Shown: positions 1 to 7,397, numbered from the stretch's first letter. The stretch is 12,705 nucleotides of DNA from Bacillota bacterium (GCA_023457875.1 JAEXBC010000240.1:1-12705); one strand, 5' to 3'. Numbers and translations: made by a program. The notes: a model not told the origin generated them from the letters alone.

Positions 1-217
1 TCATAACCCCACCCAAAATAGCTACTGATGCTACTGTAGCTACCGTTCTTTTAAATAACTTTGCTTTCTTCATCTTTTTATTCTCCTTTTCTAAACACAA
101 CATAAAGCGCTGACGAAGTTTCTCGTCGTCCATTTGCTTACTAAAATCTATTTCCTGAAGTTCTTTTTCAATTTCAAATAAGTCCATGTATTCTTCTTCT
201 ATGCTTTTTTTAGACAT
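1..217 (-). CDS. Probable membrane anti-sigma factor, N-terminal part (cut by window edge)
   Basis: The reading frame opens with ATG at 217 and stays open to the left edge, giving 72 residues. The first ~50 residues are highly charged and probably helical, starting MSKKSIEEEYMDLFEIEKEL. A basic stretch (KKMKKAKLFKRT) follows, and then a hydrophobic run (VATVASVAILGG) that looks like the start of a transmembrane segment. A GGGAGG ribosome binding site sits 7 bases upstream. The ATG overlaps the 3' end of the sigma factor gene by 19 bp, so the two are probably translationally coupled. Membrane anti-sigma factors next to and downstream of ECF sigma genes usually have this layout: a cytoplasmic sigma-binding N-terminus, one membrane pass and an outer domain. 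The assignment rests on position and topology, because the outer domain is outside the window and I recognise no specific family motif. Confidence 0.7.
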   Translation of the reverse strand, partial: MSKKSIEEEYMDLFEIEKELQEIDFSKQMDDEKLRQRFMLCLEKENKKMKKAKLFKRTVATVASVAILGGVM

Positions 218-765
218 ATCACATCCTCCCTTTCTAGCTCCGTCTTCAATTTTTTCATACAGCGATATAAAATGCTCCCCACATTACTTTCTGATAGAGA
301 GAGCATCTGTGCAATTTCTATATTGCTAAGGCCTGCCCCAAACTTTAGGCCAATAATATGAAGCTCCCTTTCACTTAAAATCTTTAGTGCCTTATGTAAT
401 TTACTATTTCTCTCTTTTTCTAGGGAGACTTCCTCCGGTGACTTATCAAGAGATTTAAAATCCAACACCACATCAAGGGGCGCCCATTTTCTTTTTCTTT
501 GCTGCCTTAGATAATCATTGATGCAATTCTTAGCAATGGTAAATAGCCATACGCCAATGGAAGCCTTTTTCTTGTCATAGGTATGTTTATTTATAATCAT
601 CTTTTCGAATACTTGACTCGTAAGATCCTCTGCCACTGAACTGTCATTCATGCGATAATAAATATAGTTATACATTTTCTTATGATAACTTTCAAAAATG
701 CCAATTAAATCCGCTTCTGCAAGGGTACCTTCTTGCGCTTTATGCTTTAGTGTCATGCCACCCAA
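199..765 (-). CDS. ECF-type RNA polymerase sigma factor (sigma-70 family)
   Basis: This 188-residue protein has the two-domain ECF layout. Region 2 spans about residues 21-91, with the core sequence MYNYIYYRMNDSSVAEDLTS and an aromatic/basic -10 recognition helix (WLFTIAKNCINDYLRQQRKR). An acidic linker follows. Region 4 spans about 125-178 and has a helix-turn-helix (LSNIEIAQMLSLSESNVGSI) followed by the basic YRCMKKLK segment. It should direct RNA polymerase to a small regulon, often including its own operon, and be held inactive by the anti-sigma factor encoded just downstream. The start is probably TTG at 765: GAGGTGA lies 8 bases upstream of it, whereas the internal ATG at 756 would be 17 bases away. 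The gene ends in TAG inside the next gene. The family call is firm; the inducing signal cannot be read from the sequence. Confidence 0.9.
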   Translation of the reverse strand: MGGMTLKHKAQEGTLAEADLIGIFESYHKKMYNYIYYRMNDSSVAEDLTSQVFEKMIINKHTYDKKKASIGVWLFTIAKNCINDYLRQQRKRKWAPLDVVLDFKSLDKSPEEVSLEKERNSKLHKALKILSERELHIIGLKFGAGLSNIEIAQMLSLSESNVGSILYRCMKKLKTELEREDVICLKKA

Positions 766-773
766 ATTTTACT

Positions 774-780
774 TCACCTC
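774..780 (-). promoter_or_regulatory. Ribosome binding site that selects the TTG start of the sigma gene
   Basis: GAGGTGA lies 8 bases before TTG (765) and 17 bases before the ATG at 756. The GGGTGG directly in front of that ATG is too close to serve it. This spacing favours the TTG start. Confidence 0.6.
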
Positions 781-817
781 ACTTCTTTTAAGTGCTTAGC
801 TAAGACTTTCACTATTA

Positions 818-845
818 AATACGTACCAGCGTCCATTTCATCACA
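818..845 (-). promoter_or_regulatory. Candidate ECF-type promoter for the sigma/anti-sigma operon
   Basis: Reading the minus strand, TGTGAT (840-845) is followed after exactly 16 bases by CGTATT (818-823), about 50 bases upstream of the sigma start codon. Many ECF sigma factors recognise a TGTAAC/TGAAAC-like -35 element and a CGTA/CGTC-like -10 element at 16-17 bases, and often transcribe their own gene. The -35 match is only partial (4 of 6 to TGTAAC), so this is a suggestion. Confidence 0.35.
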
Positions 846-849
846 TATA

Positions 850-892
850 TTTTTATATTTTTATTTTTATACTTTTATTTTTATATTTTTTA
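850..892. repeat. AT-only tandem repeat, three copies of a 14-15 bp unit
   Basis: The units are TTTTTATATTTTTA (850-863), TTTTTATACTTTTA (864-877) and TTTTTATATTTTTTA (878-892), differing by one substitution or one added T. The tract lies directly upstream of the candidate sigma promoter. On the minus strand it reads as A-rich tracts, which could act as an UP-like or bent-DNA element. It could equally be neutral low-complexity sequence. Confidence 0.7.
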
Positions 893-917
893 TTGACTAT
901 ATTTTTAGTTGTCTATA

Positions 918-978
918 CAAAAAAACCAACCACTCCAAAGAGTAACTGGCCTTCTATCTCCTCTTTGCAGTGATTGGT
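918..978 (-). terminator. Rho-independent terminator of the P-loop kinase gene
   Basis: On the minus strand, arms at 961-978 and 925-942 pair over 16 of 18 positions around an 18-base loop. They are followed by a run of seven T (GGTTTTTTTGTATAG). The hairpin starts 20 bases after the kinase stop codon, which is good geometry for an intrinsic terminator. It separates the kinase from the sigma operon. Confidence 0.8.
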
Positions 979-998
979 GTTAGCTTATTGTGCTACTC

Positions 999-1652
999 TC
1001 ATTCAGGTGAGTGCATGATTTTAAAGAAGTTGACGCTGTTCTTTAGAGAGGCTTTAAACTCCTCCTGAGAAGAATTTTTAAATACTAATAAATCATCCGT
1101 TATATTAGGGTCGTCTAATACTTTAGGAATCTCAAAATTAACCGTTTGAATGTACTCATCCCAATGGGCAATCTTCCAGCTATCACGGTCACTATTTCGC
1201 TCCAGCATCCTTAATTTGCATATTTCTGGTTTAGTATCTACCCAAATCACACTAAGCCTTGCACCCTTTTGGGCAAGCTTCTCCTTTAGTTCCTTCATAT
1301 ATTCTTCGTCTCTAATCTCCCTTGAAAAGGGCGCATTAATCATCACAATATCATTGTAATCTAATGCTTCAAGGGCTAAATCTACTATCGCCATATATTC
1401 ATAATCCCGAATATGCTCTTTGAAAAAATCTGAACTTCGATTATAAGGTTCATTAGCAACAGCAAATATTTGTTTGGATAAAACAATGAGTGTGTCCTTA
1501 TCCAAATAAACGATATGCTTTAATGCTTTGGCTAGCTGTTTTGAAACAAAGGTCTTCCCACAAGCTGGTGGTGATGTTACTAAAATCAATCTTTTCACTT
1601 CAAAGCCTTCTTTCACTTCACTCATATTTTTGTAATCATTATTCTCATTCAT
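999..1652 (-). CDS. P-loop ATPase/kinase-like protein (AAA_33 / zeta-toxin-like fold)
   Basis: This soluble 217-residue protein has a Walker A-like P-loop, LVTSPPACGKTF, at residues 25-36. A strand ending in an acidic pair follows (HIVYLDKDTL). A later strand, VIWVDTKPEICKLRMLERN, carries the arginines of a kinase-type lid, as in small nucleoside or metabolite kinases and stand-alone AAA_33 proteins. The substrate cannot be deduced. Two starts are possible: ATG at 1652, which has no clear ribosome binding site, and GTG at 1598, which has GAAGG 7 bases upstream and would begin the protein right at the first beta strand (VKRLILVTSPP). I consider the GTG start likely and the first 18 residues doubtful. 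The gene lies 47 bases downstream of the SpoIID-type gene with no visible terminator between, so the two may be co-transcribed. It ends in TGA, with a TAG two codons later. Confidence 0.75.
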   Translation of the reverse strand: MNENNDYKNMSEVKEGFEVKRLILVTSPPACGKTFVSKQLAKALKHIVYLDKDTLIVLSKQIFAVANEPYNRSSDFFKEHIRDYEYMAIVDLALEALDYNDIVMINAPFSREIRDEEYMKELKEKLAQKGARLSVIWVDTKPEICKLRMLERNSDRDSWKIAHWDEYIQTVNFEIPKVLDDPNITDDLLVFKNSSQEEFKASLKNSVNFFKIMHSPE

Positions 1653-1699
1653 TTTTTATCTTGAGCTTATCTTACTTTTGGGTAGTAATGCTTTCGTTT

Positions 1700-3283
1700 T
1701 TATTGGGATACCGTAACACCTTTATAATAATACTTTAAAATTTCATCGTAGGTAAATCCTGCATTTGCCATTCCCTTTGCACCGCTTTGGGACATCCCTA
1801 CGCCGTGACCATAGCCTGCTCCATAAATCGTAAAGTTCCCTGTCACACTTTCTGTACCAAGGCTAGTATTTCCTTGTTGAACACCTTGCATATTCACATA
1901 GGTTACCCCTGTGGCTGATTGAACAGCTACATTGCTTGGAAGGAAACTCGTACTTACTTGGCTTTTAGCAACTAAATCTCCTGCCCCTACACTTTGGATT
2001 CCCGAAGAAGAAAGCACCATGATGTTACTATTACCTGTTGTGTTACCTAAGTTGCTACTTGATACAGGCGCGTAGAAGCTAAAGTAGTTACTTTTTAAAG
2101 AGCCTTCACTTGTGCCTGAAAAAAAGCTACGTATAGCATCTTTACTTACAGCATATGAATCAGCTGTACCTAGTATCACAAGTTCCTTGACACGGCCTGA
2201 GGCACTCCTATCGGTAATGGCTACACCTGTTATGCTCCCTATATGAATGCCCTTCTTCTCAAGACAAGTACTAATATCTGCTAAAGAAATATTTCGTGTC
2301 CATGGTGCTTGTGCAGGCTGCACCTCATAAATATCCTTGACGGCTTGTAGATAGGGAACATCTGAGCCCCAGACATCCTTTGCTGCTTCTGTCACACCAC
2401 CACTTGTTGAAAAGTAAACTGCTTCTGCTAAATCTCCATTGTACCTAATCACTTGGCCGTAGGTCTCATCCACAGCTCGATTAGTGGCTTCTTTTTCCGC
2501 ATTGTAACCACCGTAGGCTTGTGTGGAGGTAGTATCTACTACATTGTATCCTGAGGACAGGTAACGATTATATTGATAACTTGCGATAGAACGGGCGGCT
2601 ACTGCCTGGGCTTTGAGGGCTTCCTTTGGCCAAGAGGCTGACATTTCCTTTGGTACCACACCATACAAGTATTCTTCTAGCAAAATAACATTATATGGCG
2701 TTAAGCCGCTATCTCCAGCAATGCCAATTGCCCCACGATACCAATTGCCATTTCCCATCTTTGTAAGGTACATCCCTGCCTCTATGCTATAGCCCCGAAA
2801 TACTAGGTCTCCTTTTTTAACGGTTACTAGTAAAAGTGACGCATTGGCATCATATACCTCTACTAACGAGGCATTCGTAGCTACACTTCCCCCATTAGCA
2901 TTTGTTAAGCTATATAAACCAAACTGTCCACCTTGGGTGTAGGCTACAACCACTGTACCTCCATATAAATCTGCTGCCTCTTTTGCTGATGAATAGGTAT
3001 TAAAAACAAGGCCTAAATCATAAAAGGTATTCGTAGCAGCTTTTATGACAACCGAAGAACTTGAAAGCTGACCCTGCTTATTAAATCCCCTATCATTAAA
3101 ATAACCTATTTCAATATTTTCATCACTTGATAACGTAAATTGCGATTGATTTTTATAACTCGCTACAAGCCCTACCTTAATGTGGGTAGGAACGCTTGCA
3201 GATGCCATCGTACTTAGACAAAGAAAAGTAAGTACGAAAACAAGTATCCCTATATGTATTTTTTTTCCCCTTTGTATAATCAC
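1700..3283 (-). CDS. Secreted SpoIID/LytB-domain protein
   Basis: The 527-residue protein begins with a signal peptide: basic MIIQRGKKIH, a hydrophobic core to about residue 24, and a likely cleavage after ASA near 29. Residues ~80-130 (YSSAKEAADLYG ... GLYSLT) look like a SPOR-type repeat. The SpoIID/LytB domain starts near 195 with LLEEYLYGVVPKEMSASWPK, then AQAVAARSIASY, STSGGVTEAAKDVWG and PYLQAVKD. The C-terminus carries YGHGVGMSQSGAKGMA (about 490-505). SpoIID-family proteins are lytic transglycosylases acting on denuded peptidoglycan; SpoIID drives engulfment and LytB-like members modify the wall. The conserved Glu of the VPKEM motif is present. At 527 residues it is longer than SpoIID itself, and none of the usual sporulation partners is adjacent, so it is more likely a LytB-like wall enzyme. 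The start is GTG at 3283, with AGGAGG 7 bases upstream. Confidence 0.9.
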   Translation of the reverse strand: MIIQRGKKIHIGILVFVLTFLCLSTMASASVPTHIKVGLVASYKNQSQFTLSSDENIEIGYFNDRGFNKQGQLSSSSVVIKAATNTFYDLGLVFNTYSSAKEAADLYGGTVVVAYTQGGQFGLYSLTNANGGSVATNASLVEVYDANASLLLVTVKKGDLVFRGYSIEAGMYLTKMGNGNWYRGAIGIAGDSGLTPYNVILLEEYLYGVVPKEMSASWPKEALKAQAVAARSIASYQYNRYLSSGYNVVDTTSTQAYGGYNAEKEATNRAVDETYGQVIRYNGDLAEAVYFSTSGGVTEAAKDVWGSDVPYLQAVKDIYEVQPAQAPWTRNISLADISTCLEKKGIHIGSITGVAITDRSASGRVKELVILGTADSYAVSKDAIRSFFSGTSEGSLKSNYFSFYAPVSSSNLGNTTGNSNIMVLSSSGIQSVGAGDLVAKSQVSTSFLPSNVAVQSATGVTYVNMQGVQQGNTSLGTESVTGNFTIYGAGYGHGVGMSQSGAKGMANAGFTYDEILKYYYKGVTVSQ

Positions 3284-3338
3284 TTATGTGCCTCCTATTT
3301 CTCTTCAATATAGTATGTACATGATTCAGCTAAGTTTA

Positions 3339-5205
3339 TTATAGCTTTATGGCGAGGGAAAATCTACCACTTATAAGGTACTTTCCATCACCATAAACCA
3401 TATGTCCAGTTTTGTAGGAAAAATGCATATAGTGAAAAGTCCAAATCTTCCCCATAGTACAGGTACAAAATATTCTTTCCCTTTACTTTATCCAGCCAAA
3501 AGGTATATAGTCTACCTTCACCTGTCTCCTTGGTAAGCCTGGCGCATAGATCCTCCAGAATGATAGAATTCTCAAATGTATAGCTACAGCTCATCACTGT
3601 TCCCATATTAGAGGGATACCACATAGACTTACTATAGTACTCCTCATCACCATCATTATCGATATCACAAGAATATCCAAAATAGGTCATATCATCGGTG
3701 TATCTCGTCTCTGCTGTACCATAAATAACGCCTTCATTGTTAAACAAAATCTCGGGTAGCTTTTTATTACAGAGGGTTTTTTTAATCTCGTCCATGCCCT
3801 TAAGTGAGTCATCCTCAAATACTATATCCATATCATAATCATCAATAGCGAATGAAAATACCTTTCCGTCAGCAAGTTTGCCATCTTCATATAGATATAA
3901 GCTGTACCCCATATCATATTTGGTGGCATAATTAAATTCTTTCATCAGGAGATAGTTTTTGCCTTGATATCGTAAAATATCAAACTCCTGAATGAAACAT
4001 TCAAATGTACTGGTCATTTGATATTGACCTGAGGGCATACTTTTATAGAGCATTATACTACTAAACCCAGCAGTGCCTCCCCAGTAGTTAAGCGCAATCA
4101 AATCTTCAATACCATCATTATCCACATCAACAATAACAGGATAAGATGACTCTATCATATCTCGTTCAATCCCTGGCTTACTGTAGAATTCCTCTTGGCT
4201 AATCTCAGTGCCAATCCTAAGTGGTGCAAAGGTTTTCTCTTCGGTACCATGCTCCATTGCATCCAAAATCAGATCACATAATGCCTTAGGAATCTCACCA
4301 CTATGTGAAAACATTTGTGAATCCTTCATCTCAGGATAAGATGCTTCCATATCCTGCACCTTGGCATGGGTTTGAGCCTCAAAATCTACTCTTAGTAGCT
4401 TATTCCCTTTGTAACCAGCGCGAATACTACTGTTAAACAAATGTCATGTCACATCCGGCGTACGATAATATTTTTCACAAAAAGTATTATATCCTTCACT
4501 AGTAACCTCTTTCCCTTCAACAAAGTAAGACATTTCCCCATTTGATGAAGTAGCACGTCCAAGACAATTCTCCTTAACACGTTTACCAGCAAAACTGAGT
4601 CTCATAATAGAAGGGTCCATTTCTTCGGAAAAAGTCCTATAGGTTCCATCTATTTTTAGTGTATCAAGTTCCCCTAAAACATAGGAATAGCTATAAACTT
4701 GTCCTTGATTATATCTCAAAACACTGTATCTAGACTCCCCTTCATTTAATAGTCTTACCACCACTTCAGGCGTATTGTCTTGATCAAGATCCACCACGGC
4801 ATACTGATCGAGTATTATAGGCGTATCAAAATTATAATCAAGGCAAATATTAAGCTCACTCAAATATAATTTACCACCGCGAGGCCCATTTTCAGTTGCA
4901 CTCGGCGCATCCATCTCAATTACGGTTTCCTTTAGCGAAAGAACCCGCTTTAGTGCCCTTATTGCTCCAGAATCCTTCCACTCTTCAAATCCATCTAGTT
5001 GTTCAGTACCATTTATAGTAGCTTCGCTATCAGCAATTGAAAATTCAGATTCATTTTCTAGTGCAGATTGAGATTTATCTATGGCTTGTTCTGAAGAATG
5101 GTTTATGTCTGTGTTAGTGTCACTTCCTGCATTTTTGCCACCACACCCTATTAATGTTGTGGTCATGATGGTGATGGCTAGCATCATTACAATAATTTTT
5201 TTCAT
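3339..5205 (-). pseudogene. Lipoprotein with DxDxDG-like repeats, interrupted by in-frame TGA and a 3' frameshift
   Basis: ATG at 5205 has AAGGGG 7 bases upstream and starts a lipoprotein signal peptide with lipobox LIGC (Cys 21). After 253 codons the frame meets TGA at 4446-4444, then continues in the same frame for another 350 codons. The reopened part has no plausible start or ribosome binding site: its only early candidate is TTG at 4440, two codons after the TGA. The context reads CEKYYRTPDVT-(TGA)-HLFNSS, and I expect Trp there from similar lipoproteins. Three acidic repeat motifs span the break: VDLDQDNTPEVVVRL before it, VDVDNDGIEDLIAL and CDIDNDGDEEYY after it. They resemble FG-GAP/VCBS-type calcium loops. 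Near the end, this frame stops at 3388 with NWTYGLW. Shifting by one base at the GG/A5 run (3417-3423) instead gives YKTGHMVYGDGKYLISGRFS, ending in TAA at 3339, a much more natural ending. I therefore read one ~620-residue gene with two lesions. Alternatives are two separate proteins, or sequence errors. Function is unknown. Confidence 0.75.
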
Positions 5206-5311
5206 TTGTTTTCCCCTTACTCATCCTATTAATATATACTTCAAATAATATGGTTTTCTTCCAAGCTGTGCTTTTTTGTGTCCTATGTATGCAATACTTT
5301 ATTTTTCTAGG

Positions 5312-5320
5312 ATTATAGCA
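5312..5320 (-). promoter_or_regulatory. Extended -10 promoter upstream of the lipoprotein gene
   Basis: TGCTATAAT on the minus strand combines a TGn extension with a perfect TATAAT box, about 107 bases upstream of the lipoprotein ATG. The hexamer 17 bases further upstream (TATTCA, 5335-5340) is a poor -35, which is tolerable for an extended -10 promoter. Confidence 0.5.
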
Positions 5321-5348
5321 TATCTCTTGCCAAATGAATATTCTCTAA

Positions 5349-5836
5349 GCCAAATTTCTCCATGAAAACATCGAGTTAGCTATTACAAAGGAACAGGTAC
5401 TTTCACTAGGTATTCCAGTTCCAACAGAGGATGAGAATGAATACACTCCAGTGCATACTTAAGTACAGAGGTAATAGGCTTTGACAAAATATTTGCTGAA
5501 GCGGTTAAAGAATTGACTGGAAAGGATATTGGTAATACGAGTCATTATAGCTATTTAAGCGAGGAGGATAACTCCTATCTGTATGACGAGCTCTCCAATG
5601 TTGGACATTGGATACTAGGATATCCCTATTTTACACAATATGATCCACGAGAACATACAGATCAAGAAACATCCACCTATTATGACACCTTAGTGTTACA
5701 GATAGACTCCGAGATGCTAGAGGGTAAGGATTACATACTCTGGGGAGATTGTGGTGTAGCAAACTTCTTTATCAATGGTGAAGCGCTAAAAAATAAAGAT
5801 TTTAGTAAAGTCATTTATAATTGGGACTGCTGCTAA
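5349..5836 (+). pseudogene. YwqG-like (DUF1963) gene remnant, 5'-truncated and frameshifted
   Basis: The frame open from 5441 to 5836 encodes the C-terminal half of a YwqG/DUF1963-type protein. Recognisable pieces are GHWILGYPYFTQYDPRE, YYDTLVLQIDSEM, YILWGDCGVANFFI and the ending KVIYNWDCC. There is no believable start: the first candidate, TTG at 5513, has no ribosome binding site and would cut the domain, and matching sequence (VIGFDKIFAEAVKEL) lies upstream of it. Further upstream, another frame (5349-5459) encodes ENIELAITKEQVLSLGIPVP and then TPVHT before TAA at 5460, which fits the preceding part of the same protein with a frameshift between. The first ~100 or more residues of a normal domain are missing. 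It is the only plus-strand coding sequence in the window, diverging from the lipoprotein promoter region. The function of the family is poorly known. Confidence 0.75.
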
Positions 5837-5839
5837 TTG

Positions 5840-5891
5840 AGTAAAAGTACCGTCAGTGTCATCTTTATTTGACACTTACGGTACTTTTACT
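5840..5891. terminator. Long hairpin, probable bidirectional terminator between convergent genes
   Basis: Arms 5840-5861 and 5870-5891 match at 21 of 22 positions around an 8-base loop. A-rich (AGTAAAAGTAC) and T-rich (GTACTTTTACT) ends give a T-tract on either strand. It lies 3 bases after the plus-strand YwqG remnant and about 27 bases past the end of the minus-strand methyltransferase remnant, where a shared terminator is expected. The T-tract lies within the stem, so termination strength is uncertain. Confidence 0.7.
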
Positions 5892-5918
5892 ATGAGCATT
5901 TATTTTGCTCTTTCCTCT

Positions 5919-6792
5919 TCATAAATAACATAAAATAGACTTTTCTATCCAATACATAAAGGTGCTATTCGGACTTTGCTTTTCATAGGCTTTCATTTTT
6001 AAATACATAGCTATTCCATCAGAAACATCATGTCATAAATCAGTAAATACAACATCATATTCTTCTTTTGACATATGCTTTTCTGCATATCCAAAGGCAT
6101 CTGCCTGGATGATTCTAACCTTTTCGGGATGGTTAAATTGTGGCAGTATATAGCTTTTAAACAACTGGATCATTTGCTCATTTTTTTTCAACCACAGTGA
6201 TACTATCAACATTATCTTTTTCAGATACCATATAGGCGTAGTAACCAAGCCCTAAGCCATAGGTAAGCACCTTTCCTACTGCCCTATCGATAGGCTCCTT
6301 CATTGTTTCAATTTCATTAGGTGTAATAGACATCCACAGCCGATTATTTTCTAAAATAGCAGGATACTCGAATTCACCATCAAAATAGCCTATCTGTGGT
6401 ATTTGCCTGCCATTAGAATCCTTGAGTATATCATTGCAAATAAAACCCTCAAAGGCTTTATATTTTTCATATTTGAGCTCACTATTGCCAACCTTTTTGA
6501 TAGGCAGCTTTATATTTTTATAGTAAGGATTATTGTAAAACTCATTAGCATTAAGGTGGTAGAGCATTCTGGAAAAATAATGCTTGAACAAGCTCTTGTC
6601 CTCCTCATTTTCAATAATATCCATACCAACAGCAGCCGCCAGTATAACCCCAAAAGCATATTCACTAGATACACCACACTTAACAATCTCTTCCATTTCA
6701 TCCGTATTAATAAAATCAGATGCATGGTTCAAGTAATTGCTCATTAAAGCAAAAATTCTGTGATTATCTTCTTTTATCTTATCTGTTATCAC
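5919..6792 (-). pseudogene. Class I SAM-dependent methyltransferase-like gene with frameshift and in-frame TGA
   Basis: The start is GTG at 6792 with AGGAGA 7 bases upstream. The first frame runs 204 residues to motif I (VLTYGLGLGYYAYM) and the following acidic strand end (SITVVEK), then stops in TGA at 6178 just after an A8 run (6181-6188). Removing one A restores VEKNEQMIQLFKSYIL and the next strand VRIIQADAFGY. It then continues to EYDVVFTDL, where a TGA (6035-6033) interrupts what should read DLWHDVSDG. The same frame continues through MYLKMKAYEK and MYWIEKS to TGA at 5919. The repaired protein would be about 290 residues with a methyltransferase/spermidine-synthase-like Rossmann core in its C-terminal half. 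The ~150-residue N-terminal part is unlike anything I can name. Two independent lesions make it a pseudogene unless the sequence is wrong. Substrate is unknown. Confidence 0.75.
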
Positions 6793-6824
6793 TGGTTAAT
6801 CTCCTATCCCTATCTCTTTATTAG

Positions 6825-6833
6825 ATTATACCA
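6825..6833 (-). promoter_or_regulatory. Extended -10 promoter for the methyltransferase-like gene
   Basis: TGGTATAAT on the minus strand (TGn plus perfect TATAAT) is about 32 bases upstream of the GTG start at 6792. No good -35 is visible at 17 bases. A small hairpin, GTTCC-TGTT-GGAAC, lies further upstream, after the preceding gene's stop. Confidence 0.45.
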
Positions 6834-6890
6834 TATTATCATTAACAACATAGTGGTTCCAACAGGAACTTCCTTTAATTTTACATCTGT

Positions 6891-7397
6891 CTACTTGACA
6901 GAAGGACGTTTCAGCTTTCGATATAATCTAGGTAATATAGGAAGCATAATAGGAAAAAGGGTCGCGCCAATAGCATAAGGTTGTAACCACATCGGAGATT
7001 TTATTAATCGATCACCTGCCACAGAAAATGCAAACCATGCTGGAAAGAAACTTATAAAAATATACAAGAAGGTTCCACCAGAAATTTTACCACCAGACGC
7101 TGTAGGATTAGCTTCATTTTCCTTACCCTTAGATAAAAAAATCAACTTCATAGTAAACCCTATTAATACAAGTGGCATAGTAGTAAAAATAATGAACTCT
7201 CCTGGGTAATAACCTATTGTAGTCCCTGGTACATGATTAGGACCTGGCATCCAAAGGGCATATACTGATAACACTATTAAAAAATCATTGTATAAAATAA
7301 GCCACAAAAAATCAAATTCTGCTGATTTAAAATAACACACTTTTTTGACAATACAGCATATTAATAATAAAAAATATCCTCCTATAATAGCCGACAA
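6891..7397 (-). CDS. Hypothetical multi-pass membrane protein (168 aa)
   Basis: I do not recognise the family. The protein has about five hydrophobic segments: residues ~3-17, 29-48, 68-88, 107-126 and 138-156. A polar extracytoplasmic or cytoplasmic loop (MPGPNHVPGTTIGYYPGEF) lies between the second and third, a charged loop (SKGKENEANPTASGG) between the third and fourth, and a basic tail (RLYRKLKRPSVK) at the end. The start is TTG at 7397, with GGGG 7 bases upstream; no ATG fits better. The gene ends in TAG and is followed after 98 bases by the methyltransferase-like gene. It shows no internal lesion, unlike its neighbours on both sides. Confidence 0.65.
   Translation of the reverse strand: MSAIIGGYFLLLICCIVKKVCYFKSAEFDFLWLILYNDFLIVLSVYALWMPGPNHVPGTTIGYYPGEFIIFTTMPLVLIGFTMKLIFLSKGKENEANPTASGGKISGGTFLYIFISFFPAWFAFSVAGDRLIKSPMWLQPYAIGATLFPIMLPILPRLYRKLKRPSVK

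Noticed and set aside
3388..4440. Independent protein of 350 residues starting at TTG 4440
   Set aside because: No ribosome binding site, no signal peptide, same frame as the lipoprotein, and two codons after its TGA; better explained as the second half of one gene.
6033..6248. Separate 71-residue protein in the methyltransferase region
   Set aside because: Its first ~20 residues are an out-of-frame reading of the methyltransferase; the rest is the continuation of that gene after the A8 shift.
6793..6890. Continuation of the 6891 membrane protein frame beyond its TAG (KLKEVPVGTTMLLM)
   Set aside because: Open for about 25 codons only, and it covers a clear extended -10 promoter for the next gene; probably chance.
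6403..6978. Plus-strand ORFs opposite the methyltransferase-like gene and the 168-aa membrane protein gene
   Set aside because: Shadows of minus-strand coding sequence in AT-rich DNA, with no initiation signals.
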